NCBI GenBank assembly: GCA_910589385.1
Contig: CAJUTU010000027.1
Span: 1-55,176 of the forward strand
Origin: an uncultured Lachnospiraceae bacterium
GTDB lineage: Bacteria; Bacillota; Clostridia; Lachnospirales; Lachnospiraceae
Length of the DNA: 55,176 nucleotides
Direction of reading: 5' to 3'
Shown: in pieces, positions 9,018-16,948 of the stretch
Position numbering within the stretch: position 1 is the stretch's first letter
Layout of the letters: each line of letters starts with the position of its first letter
Made by a program: the position numbers and the translations under genes
Notes under the pieces: model-generated
Database searches by the model: none
Told to the model about the DNA's origin: nothing
The model's input: the letters and a program-made list of their open reading frames with translations, nothing else

Positions 9018-10274
9018 CTATCCTCCGTCTTTTTCAGTCAAAATAATCTTGACTGTCGGATTTTTCGTTAATTTCACTCCGGATGAGGTTTCTATATTTA
9101 CTGCCACCTCATATGTTCCGGGTGTTTTATAGTTTTTCAGATCAATAGAAGCCGCATACCGAACATCCAATACCTCTAAATCTTCTGCTGCTCCTGTAAA
9201 CTGCAATTCCAGATCCATGCCTGACTCGAAAGAAACATTCAAATCTTCTTTCAGATTTTTGACCTGTATTGCTTCAACCGGTAGTTCGATTGTTTTAACT
9301 CCCTCCTGCTCAACCATTATCGTAACGATCACATTATTTGCGGTCTCATCTGCCAGGCTGATTCCTTCCGGAAGATAAGGAAGGATATCCACTGTCAATT
9401 CTCTTCGGCCGTTTTGGCCGCTGATATCAAGCTCAGAGGCAGGTACTTCGATTACACTCACGGCATCCAGATCTTCTTTCGTGCCGCAGATCTGGATCTG
9501 TCCCGGCTCATTGGTATAGCCTGTATAGATAAATCCCTCAGCCGGAGTCCCTGATACCCCAAAGGACAATGGCACAAATTTCGTGTTCAGCATCTGCACA
9601 TTGACGCTCAGCCCCTTCTCTCCCAGATTATGCCGCATCTGGCTCTGATCCATCGGATTTCCATTACCATCATAGAGGATCAATTCCGCATCCAGTGTCT
9701 TACTCTCAGACAAACCAGATACATCTACCCGTGCCACTACCCGGTGGATATTCTGGATTGCGGACACAGAACCCCTGATCGTAATAGTTTCTGGATTCGT
9801 GGTCATCTCGCCGACCACATATCCATCACGGGGAGTTCCTGTCGCATTTACAGAAATCGGATAACTATTTCTCGTCACATCCTCAATCTTCACCTGCATA
9901 TTCTTAGGATTCACTTCCGTTGTTACAGTTCCTCCGTCAAGCCCGGTCACTTCAGCCGTGATTGGTACAAGATAAGTATTCCCCTCCATCTGGCTCAAAT
10001 CTGCAGTAGCCACGATATTGGTATTCTTCACTTTTGACAGTGTTGAACGTGTTCCAGATACCGTCACACGCACAAGCTGGGATTCACTCACAACATCATA
10101 CGTCTTCCCTGTATTGGTAACCACCTCTTCATTGATAAACTCAACCGGAATACTTGAAAAAGACGCAGTTTCCACAGGATCATTCACATTGATCGCCACG
10201 AGCCAGAGAATGACCGAAAAGAGCATAGCTGCTAATTTCAGCCCTATATTCCGAGTCAGTTTATACGTTCTCAT
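9018..10274 (-). CDS. cdaR: CdaR (YbbR-domain) regulator of diadenylate cyclase
   Basis: This 418-residue protein has one N-terminal membrane helix (LAAMLFSVILWLVAIN) followed by about four extracytoplasmic YbbR repeats, each with a PVEF/ISVNATG-type start. CdaR binds and modulates the membrane diadenylate cyclase CdaA. The ATG at 10274 overlaps the end of cdaA by 14 bases. In many Firmicutes glmM follows; here an HPr-like gene follows instead. Confidence 0.9.
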   Translation of the reverse strand: MRTYKLTRNIGLKLAAMLFSVILWLVAINVNDPVETASFSSIPVEFINEEVVTNTGKTYDVVSESQLVRVTVSGTRSTLSKVKNTNIVATADLSQMEGNTYLVPITAEVTGLDGGTVTTEVNPKNMQVKIEDVTRNSYPISVNATGTPRDGYVVGEMTTNPETITIRGSVSAIQNIHRVVARVDVSGLSESKTLDAELILYDGNGNPMDQSQMRHNLGEKGLSVNVQMLNTKFVPLSFGVSGTPAEGFIYTGYTNEPGQIQICGTKEDLDAVSVIEVPASELDISGQNGRRELTVDILPYLPEGISLADETANNVIVTIMVEQEGVKTIELPVEAIQVKNLKEDLNVSFESGMDLELQFTGAAEDLEVLDVRYAASIDLKNYKTPGTYEVAVNIETSSGVKLTKNPTVKIILTEKDGG

Positions 10275-11133
10275 GAGTCTGCCGTCCTTTCCGCATCGCA
10301 AATTTCTTTCCCTCAGAAAAACGATCTTGAATCTGGCTTAGTCTCCCTCTCAAATATTCGGCATCTACACCTCGGGAAAGTTTTCCGTCCATTGCAAGGG
10401 AAACCAGACCTGTCTCCTCCGATACAACAAGAATCAACGCATCACTGACTTCACTCATTCCCAGCGCCGCACGATGTCTGGTCCCAAGAGCTTTGCTGAT
10501 CTGCATATTATCAGATAACGGCAGGTAACAGGTAGCAGACGTAATTCTATTGCCCCGAATAATCACAGCGCCATCATGTAAAGGTGTATTATGCTCAAAG
10601 ATATTTAAGAGGACCTGTTCCGATACCAGACAATCCAACTCTATTCCTGTCCGCTCATATTCCGTCAGATGAATTGCCCGTTCTACTACGATCAGAGCGC
10701 CTGTCTTCACGCTTCCCATACTATAGCATGCCCTGACAATTGCTTCCAGTGTCTCATCTGTAAATCTCTGGTTTTCCCTTCCCTTATCAAAAAACGAAAA
10801 ATTACTCAACAGGTTTTTCTCTCCCAGCTTTTCCAGTGCCCGTCGCAGTTCCGGCTGAAATACAACAAGCGCCGCAAATGCAAGAACTCCGATTGATTCT
10901 CTTGCAAGATACAGAATCGTATGCATTCTGAAAATATAAGCAAACAGAATAAATACCCCCAGCATGACCATGCCTTTTAAAAGCATCCATGCCTTTGTAT
11001 TTTTAATCCAGAGCATGATTTCATATACGATCACCGTAATGATCAAAATCTCTGCAATATCTGTCAGGCGGATGGCAGGAATATACCACTCTCCAATATA
11101 TTTCCGTATTATATCCATTATCGCTTCCTGCAC
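10261..11133 (-). CDS. cdaA: Diadenylate cyclase CdaA
   Basis: This 290-residue protein has three N-terminal membrane helices (to about residue 85) and a DAC domain with the catalytic DGA (LHDGAVIIRG) and RHR (LGTRHRAALG) motifs. It makes cyclic di-AMP from two ATP at the membrane and so controls potassium and wall homeostasis. The GTG start at 11133 is preceded by AGGGGGTGA at good spacing; an ATG five codons in has a weaker site. The length is normal. Confidence 0.93.
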   Translation of the reverse strand: MQEAIMDIIRKYIGEWYIPAIRLTDIAEILIITVIVYEIMLWIKNTKAWMLLKGMVMLGVFILFAYIFRMHTILYLARESIGVLAFAALVVFQPELRRALEKLGEKNLLSNFSFFDKGRENQRFTDETLEAIVRACYSMGSVKTGALIVVERAIHLTEYERTGIELDCLVSEQVLLNIFEHNTPLHDGAVIIRGNRITSATCYLPLSDNMQISKALGTRHRAALGMSEVSDALILVVSEETGLVSLAMDGKLSRGVDAEYLRGRLSQIQDRFSEGKKFAMRKGRQTHENV

Positions 11134-11166
11134 TTATTCACCCCCTAACCCGGAAAATCCTGTCTG

Positions 11167-12258
11167 CTACTTTTTTGCTTTTCCGTCAAGTCCCAGTTCC
11201 TTATTCAAGCTTCTTTGCAATAAAATTTCATCCGCACTTTTGGAATCTCCCAAAAAGCCTGTCCCATAGGAAGACGAATTTTGGATGCCGTTACTGCCCC
11301 ATCCTTTTCCATCACTGATATTACCCGTATTCTGTCTTTCATTGATATGCTTCACACTTTTCTGCGGAGCCGTAACTCCAATTTTCGGCACAGCCTTTAC
11401 ATAATAATGGTACTCATCATCCTCAAATTCCAGACGTTCTGTCCGCACATAATCTACAGACAGGAAAACCACTTCCAGCACCAATCCCACGGCAACGCCT
11501 GCGAGTCCGCTGATGATCAGCGGCGGAAGGGAGATATGCAGATTCAAAGCCACATTTCCTGCAGCACCGATAACGATGCCGACGGCCGCGCCAGAAACCG
11601 TTGCGATCTTCCATGCATGGTCTACAGAGAGAATACGGATACAATATACCAGAAGTATGCATGCAGCTACGGCTCCTGCCATAACCCACATCTCCTGGTT
11701 CATAAGCGCCTGCTTTGCAAATGCTATCAGGGTTTCCACCAGCTGCACTTCATCTCCCGCCTTAAATGTGCTGGAAGTACCTTTCACTAATTGGATCATA
11801 TAATAGGAAAAAGTTCCGCAGACTGCCGGAATAATACATACCGGAGTCCCCAAAAGGCCTACCGCAATTGGAACGACAAACGGTACATTCAATACAAAGG
11901 AAACCGCTGTCAAAAGGATCAGCCATGCCCTTCCCGTAGAAAAGCGAAAATAAAAAATATACATCAGCAAAAACAACAAAGCCGCCACGATCGCCACCGG
12001 CAGCGAGAGTGTATAAAAATGCAGCAGCAGCAGCGCCGTAGCCGCCAGAACCGTTACAATCATCGGAAGAACTGCACAGATTGCAGAAAGTCCCAATGTA
12101 CACACCATTGATGACGCTTTTTCCATAAACCCGACATTCGAATTAATGAGATAAAACACCAAAAACCCCAGGACAAACTGAAGTGCGATCCTTATAAAAA
12201 TAGAATATTTTGCATAAAACATCTGTAATTGTTCTCTCCAGACAAGTAATGTACTCAT
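11167..12258 (-). CDS. Polytopic membrane protein of unknown function
   Basis: This is 363 residues with about nine to ten hydrophobic helices through residue 265, then an acidic cytosolic tail (EFEDDEYHYYVKAVPKIG) and a low-complexity Ser/Gly/Asn segment. It looks like a conserved Lachnospiraceae protein, but I cannot name a family. It lies directly upstream of cdaA and overlaps the preceding 133-residue membrane protein by four bases (ATGA), so it may act with the c-di-AMP module. Confidence 0.7.
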   Translation of the reverse strand: MSTLLVWREQLQMFYAKYSIFIRIALQFVLGFLVFYLINSNVGFMEKASSMVCTLGLSAICAVLPMIVTVLAATALLLLHFYTLSLPVAIVAALLFLLMYIFYFRFSTGRAWLILLTAVSFVLNVPFVVPIAVGLLGTPVCIIPAVCGTFSYYMIQLVKGTSSTFKAGDEVQLVETLIAFAKQALMNQEMWVMAGAVAACILLVYCIRILSVDHAWKIATVSGAAVGIVIGAAGNVALNLHISLPPLIISGLAGVAVGLVLEVVFLSVDYVRTERLEFEDDEYHYYVKAVPKIGVTAPQKSVKHINERQNTGNISDGKGWGSNGIQNSSSYGTGFLGDSKSADEILLQRSLNKELGLDGKAKK

Positions 12259-12656
12259 ACTTTCTTTTTCTCCTTCACTTCCATCTTACCCAGACGGGAT
12301 AAATCTCTATAGTACTTTTTTACACGATGCTTTGCGTCATTATGCCGGCCTCTATAAAATGCGTTCGAACAGACCGCATAGATCACCAGCAGTATCAGAT
12401 ATCCAACTACTGCCTCTGCGCACAGGAAAATCAGCTTTGAGACTGTCAGGTCAGCAAGCAGTTCCTCCATAAAACAGACTGCCAGCAGGCCAAGCAGTAT
12501 TCCGTATCCCACTGTCATCCACAGAATCGTAATCAGCATATTCAGGCTCGCATAATCTTTTTTATAATAAGTGCTGATCTTCAAATCTTTTTTAATATTA
12601 TTTTTTTCATACTGTGCCATTCTTGCCATCAGTCTGATTCTTTTTGTATCCAGCAT
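12255..12656 (-). CDS. Small two-helix membrane protein
   Basis: This is 133 residues. A basic N-terminus (MLDTKRIRLMARMAQYEKN) is followed by two long hydrophobic helices near residues 42-65 and 80-103 and a very basic C-terminal tail. GGAGG lies 6 bases before the ATG at 12656, which is preferred to an upstream ATG at 12680. It overlaps the next gene by four bases and probably forms a complex with it. No family was recognised. Confidence 0.65.
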   Translation of the reverse strand: MLDTKRIRLMARMAQYEKNNIKKDLKISTYYKKDYASLNMLITILWMTVGYGILLGLLAVCFMEELLADLTVSKLIFLCAEAVVGYLILLVIYAVCSNAFYRGRHNDAKHRVKKYYRDLSRLGKMEVKEKKKV

Positions 12657-12701
12657 ATTTTTCCTCCAGGACATAAACATTATTTTTAGTATAGCATATA
12701 C

Positions 12702-13400
12702 TCAGAGTCCTTGTCCAATGCTTATAGTTAAAAAATAAACTTTTTCCACTCCTGCCCTTATCAGTAATTTAGAAATCTTATGAATGGTACTCCCTGTCGT
12801 ATAAATATCATCTACCACCAGCACACTCGCAGGCGCTTTCCACTGTCTGGATATCCCGAAAGCCCCCTGCAGGTTTTGTTCTCTTCCCCGGTCGTCCAAT
12901 TGTTTCTGAGGTTTTGTCCTGCGCACCCTGAACACCACATTTTTTGCAGCCGGAATCTGCAGTTCTTTAGAAAGTTCCTTTGCCAGCAGCTCTGCCTGGT
13001 TATAGCCCCGCATCCTGCGCCGGGAAGGATGGAGCGGAACCGGGATCAGCTCTTCTATCCCACGATCCCGGATCCACCCTTCATATTCATGTGCCAGCTC
13101 CCTGGCAAATATTTCTGCATAATACCGCTTATTGTGGAATTTGAACTGGTAAATTGCCTTCGATACCGGAGGCACATGCAGCCACAGGCTCCGCCCCTGT
13201 TCAAAGGCATAATTACGATTCCCACAGTCCCGGCAATATTCCTGTTCTTCCCTGCTCAAAGGTTTCCCGCACTTCATACAGCGCGGTTCCCTGATCATCG
13301 GAAGACTTTCTTTGCATGATCCGCAGATCCCTGTGCCCGGTTTCTGCACTTCCCCACAGAAAGGGCAGGCCGGAGGATACAGGATATCCAGAACCCTCAA
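12702..13400 (-). CDS. comFC: ComFC-type amidophosphoribosyltransferase
   Basis: This 232-residue protein has an N-terminal double Zn ribbon (CPFCG, CGSC, CMKCG, CRDCG) and a C-terminal PRTase domain with the PRPP loop VLVVDDIYTTGST. ComFC/GntX proteins are tied to DNA uptake and recombination. The gene overlaps recD2 by four bases, a common clostridial pairing. Confidence 0.88.
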   Translation of the reverse strand: MRVLDILYPPACPFCGEVQKPGTGICGSCKESLPMIREPRCMKCGKPLSREEQEYCRDCGNRNYAFEQGRSLWLHVPPVSKAIYQFKFHNKRYYAEIFARELAHEYEGWIRDRGIEELIPVPLHPSRRRMRGYNQAELLAKELSKELQIPAAKNVVFRVRRTKPQKQLDDRGREQNLQGAFGISRQWKAPASVLVVDDIYTTGSTIHKISKLLIRAGVEKVYFLTISIGQGL

Positions 13401-15607
13401 AATTCCTGAATGCGCTCTGCCAGGCTGGTATATCGATTTTGCTCGCTTTTGTTTCTTATCATTTCCTGAAATACGTTTTCACTCCCTACAATCGTCAGAC
13501 ATTTCTTTGCCCTGGTCACCGCCGTATAAAGCAGATTCCGGTTATATAAAAGTCTCGGTCCCGAAAGCAGCGGCAATATGACCGCCGGGTATTCGCTCCC
13601 CTGAGATTTATGTACTGTGATCGCATAAGCCAGCTCCAGCTCATCCACAGACTGAAATGGGTAGTCTACCTTTCGATGTTCATCATACTCAACTTCCAGA
13701 ATCTCTTCATAGGAATTAATCTTCGTGACGACTCCCATATCTCCGTTAAATACACCCATACCGGAATCCACAGGCATCCCGTATTTTGTCCGTACCTCCC
13801 ATGCAAGCTGATAATTATTTTTAATCTGCATGACTTTATCTCCTACCCGGAAGATACGGCCATTGATTTCTTTCTCATCTTTCTCCGGTGCTCTGGGATT
13901 CAGATATTGCTGTAGTACTGTATTCAGACGTTCTACCCCCAGCAGTCCTTTCCGGGTAGGAGTCATAACCTGAATCTCATTAGGCGGTGCATCCACATAA
14001 CGCGGAAGCTTTTTTTGGATCAGGGTGATCACCACACCAATGATAACATCTGCTTCCTGCCGTTTCAGAAAGAAAAAGTCCCGGCTCTTATTATCCAATA
14101 TGACCGGTTTGCCGACATTGATCTTATGCGCATTCACTACTATATCACTTTCCCCTGCCTGACGGAAGATCCGTGTTAACGTCACAACAGGAAAACGCTC
14201 TGAAAGGATAATATCTTTCAACACACTTCCAGGCCCTACAGACGGAAGCTGGTTCACATCTCCCACCAAGATCAGCCGGGTTCCAGCCGTCACTGCCGAC
14301 AATAATGCATGCATCAGCGGAAGGTCTACCATAGACATCTCGTCAATGATAAGTACATCTGTTTCCAAGGGATTCTCTTTATTACGCTGGAAACCACTTG
14401 TGCCGCCTTCTTCCTCTGGATTTCCGCTGACTTCCAGAAGACGATGTATCGTCTGAGCCTCATATCCGGCCGCCTCTGTCATCCGCTTCGCTGCCCGTCC
14501 TGTAGGCGCCGCCAGAAGAATCGACATGCCTTCGCTCTCAAAAAACTGGATCATCGTATTGATAGTAGTGGTCTTGCCTGTCCCCGGGCCTCCGGTCAAT
14601 ATCAAGAGCCCGTGCTTGATCGACTCTACCACCGCCCGGTGCTGCATCGCATCCAATGTGATCTGCTCCCTCTTTTCGACTTTTCCAAGCCGCTTTTCCA
14701 TCATTTCCTCCGGCATCTCACAGTCAATGTCCAGATCATGGAGCATCCTCGCTGTATCCAGTTCCAGATAATAAAAATTTGCCGGATAAATACGAATCTG
14801 CCCATCCCTTTCCTTTCGTACAGTCTTTCTATCAATACAGAGGTCCATGATATACTTCTCCACCTCTTCTATCTGCACTCCAAGAATCTGGCCGGCACGT
14901 GCCGCAAGCACTTCCTGAGGCAGATAAATATGTCCCTCTCCTGCTGCCTGCTGCAAGGTATAATACAAGCCGCTCCGGATCCGGAAGTCCGAATCTGCAT
15001 GGATTCCAATCCTGGAAGCAATCTCATCCGCCGTCTTGAATCCCACCCCCGAAATATTGTCTGCAAGCTGATATGGATTTTCTTCCAATATCTGATACAA
15101 TTTAGAGCCATAAAACTGATAGATCTTAACCGCAAGCGCAGTGGACACCCCATACTTCTGCAAGTAGATCATGGCCTTTCGCATATCCCGCTTGTCTTCT
15201 ACCTGTACTGCGATCTCCTGGGCTTTCCGCCTGCTGATGCCCTTGATCTCCGCCAGGCGTTCGGGCTCTTCCTCCATGATCCGAAACGTATCTTCTTTAA
15301 ATTTCTGCACAATCCGTCCTGCTAATGACGCTCCGATCCCTTTGATCGCACCAGAACCCAGATAACGTTCAACGGCTGCCACATCCTCAGGTTCCTTTAC
15401 TTTATGAGCTGAGACTTTCAACTGTGTGCCATACACATTATGCTTCACATATTCCCCTTCCAGTTCTAAAAGCTCTCCTTCACTGATATAATGGAAACTG
15501 CCTACACAGGTCACTTCGCCGTCATCACTTTTCAGATTAAACACGGTATAACCATTTTCTTCGTTCCGAAACACAATATGCTCTACATATCCGGTTACTG
15601 TTTCCAA
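13397..15607 (-). CDS. recD2: RecD2-type ATP-dependent DNA helicase (SF1B)
   Basis: This protein of about 736 residues has an OB-like N-terminal domain, tandem helix-hairpin-helix repeats (GIGASLAGRIV, EIKGISRRKAQEI), Walker A GGPGTGKTT near residue 336, Walker B DEMSMVD and a C-terminal AITVHKSQGSEYP motif. It is a 5'-3' helicase in repair. The ATG at 15685 lies inside a terminator hairpin of mreB, so it cannot be the real start. A TTG at 15607 has AAGGAGG five bases upstream and starts exactly at the conserved ETVTGYVE. It is the first gene of the operon running to 7188. Confidence 0.9.
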   Translation of the reverse strand: METVTGYVEHIVFRNEENGYTVFNLKSDDGEVTCVGSFHYISEGELLELEGEYVKHNVYGTQLKVSAHKVKEPEDVAAVERYLGSGAIKGIGASLAGRIVQKFKEDTFRIMEEEPERLAEIKGISRRKAQEIAVQVEDKRDMRKAMIYLQKYGVSTALAVKIYQFYGSKLYQILEENPYQLADNISGVGFKTADEIASRIGIHADSDFRIRSGLYYTLQQAAGEGHIYLPQEVLAARAGQILGVQIEEVEKYIMDLCIDRKTVRKERDGQIRIYPANFYYLELDTARMLHDLDIDCEMPEEMMEKRLGKVEKREQITLDAMQHRAVVESIKHGLLILTGGPGTGKTTTINTMIQFFESEGMSILLAAPTGRAAKRMTEAAGYEAQTIHRLLEVSGNPEEEGGTSGFQRNKENPLETDVLIIDEMSMVDLPLMHALLSAVTAGTRLILVGDVNQLPSVGPGSVLKDIILSERFPVVTLTRIFRQAGESDIVVNAHKINVGKPVILDNKSRDFFFLKRQEADVIIGVVITLIQKKLPRYVDAPPNEIQVMTPTRKGLLGVERLNTVLQQYLNPRAPEKDEKEINGRIFRVGDKVMQIKNNYQLAWEVRTKYGMPVDSGMGVFNGDMGVVTKINSYEEILEVEYDEHRKVDYPFQSVDELELAYAITVHKSQGSEYPAVILPLLSGPRLLYNRNLLYTAVTRAKKCLTIVGSENVFQEMIRNKSEQNRYTSLAERIQEF

Positions 15608-15664
15608 AGCATCCTCCTTCACTTCTGATGACGTATTGCAGCTTCCTGTATTACAGCGGTATTT

Positions 15665-15701
15665 TCCAAAAGAGACAGGCGCCATAGGGTAGCCTGTCTC
15701 T
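15665..15701 (-). terminator. Intrinsic terminator between mreB and recD2
   Basis: On the minus strand AGAGACAGGC pairs with GCCTGTCTCT, 10 of 10 base pairs, followed by TTTT. A weaker CTGC/GCAG hairpin followed by T8 lies just upstream (15711-15750). Together they close the mreB transcript. Confidence 0.75.
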
Positions 15702-15767
15702 AAAAGACTTCTAAAAAAAACAGATAAACTGCCCCCGCAGCCTGCTCAGGTTCTTTTCCTGCTGTTT

Positions 15768-16757
15768 TCAAAAGTCTTTCCTTCCGCTCATGAATTCCAC
15801 AAACTGCCCGGTGCCAATAGCCACCACTTTTAACGGATCCTCTGCCGTCATGGTATGGATACCGGTCCGCTCTTCAATCAATTCTTCCAGCCCGCGCAGC
15901 ATGGCTCCTCCTCCTGTTAGTACAATCCCCCGGTCCAGAATGTCTGCGGAGAGTTCCGGCGGAGTCTGTTCCAGCACCCCGATCACTGCTTCTACAATCT
16001 GGCTGGTAGTCTCCCTCAAGGCTTCCTCCGTCTCTGTGGAAGTGACTGTAACCGTCTTCGGCAGCCCGGTCACCAAATTTCGTCCCCGGACTTCCAGATG
16101 TTCTTCCTCCACAAGGGGATAGGTCGTGCCGATCTTGATCTTAATATCCTCTGCAGTCATATCACCGATCAGAAGATTATGCTTCTTTCGCATATAGCGT
16201 ACAATGGCTTCATCAAAATCATCTCCCGCCAGCTTGATCGAAGTGTTCACTACTGCGCCGCCCAAAGAGATCACAGCAATATCCGAAGTACCGCCTCCAA
16301 CATCTACGATCATGTTGCCGCAAGGTTTTGAAATATCTATTCCGGCACCAATTGCCGCAGCAACCGGCTCTTCTATCAGGTGCACCTCCCGTGCTCCTGC
16401 TGCAAAGGTCGCTTCCTCAACCGCTTTTTTTTCCACTTCCGTCACACCACTGGGTACACAAATACTGATCCGGGGCTTTTTGAACATCCGTCGTCCAACC
16501 GCCTTCTGCACAAAATACTTGATCATTTTTTCCGTCACTGTATAATCTGAGATCACACCCTGACGCAGCGGCCGCACCGCCACAATATTTCCCGGAGTCC
16601 TGCCCAGCATCAGACGGGCTTCCTCCCCAATTGCCTTGATCACATTCGTATCCCTGTCAAATGCCACCACAGAGGGTTCTTTCAGTATAACCCCCTTCCC
16701 CCTCACATAAACAAGGACACTGGCCGTCCCCAGATCTATTCCGATATCAACAGACAT
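15768..16757 (-). CDS. mreB: Rod-shape-determining protein MreB/Mbl
   Basis: This 329-residue actin-fold ATPase has the phosphate-1 motif IDLGTASVLVY, the phosphate-2 motif VDVGGGTSDIAVIS and the adenosine motif VLTGGGAMLRGLEEL. It forms membrane-bound filaments that guide lateral wall synthesis. AGAAGGGAGAG precedes the ATG. No mreC or mreD is adjacent, so this may be a stand-alone paralogue of the Mbl type. Confidence 0.92.
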   Translation of the reverse strand: MSVDIGIDLGTASVLVYVRGKGVILKEPSVVAFDRDTNVIKAIGEEARLMLGRTPGNIVAVRPLRQGVISDYTVTEKMIKYFVQKAVGRRMFKKPRISICVPSGVTEVEKKAVEEATFAAGAREVHLIEEPVAAAIGAGIDISKPCGNMIVDVGGGTSDIAVISLGGAVVNTSIKLAGDDFDEAIVRYMRKKHNLLIGDMTAEDIKIKIGTTYPLVEEEHLEVRGRNLVTGLPKTVTVTSTETEEALRETTSQIVEAVIGVLEQTPPELSADILDRGIVLTGGGAMLRGLEELIEERTGIHTMTAEDPLKVVAIGTGQFVEFMSGRKDF

Positions 16758-16948
16758 ATAAACTCTCCCTTCTAAAAATCCATCTCTGCAGAGATGCTCT
16801 TACTGCTGGCCATCGTTCGTGCTTTTTGTTTATCGCCTGTTTATCTGATGTCGTCAACCACCCCAATAGTATAATCAATTTTTTCCAAATTGGAAACCCC
16901 TTTTTTATAATTTAATGATTTCTTAAAAACTTCAGGAATAGTTCCTTA

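Noticed and set aside
15608..15685. Upstream ATG start for recD2
   Set aside because: The ATG lies inside the mreB terminator hairpin; a TTG with AAGGAGG at 15607 fits the conserved domain start.
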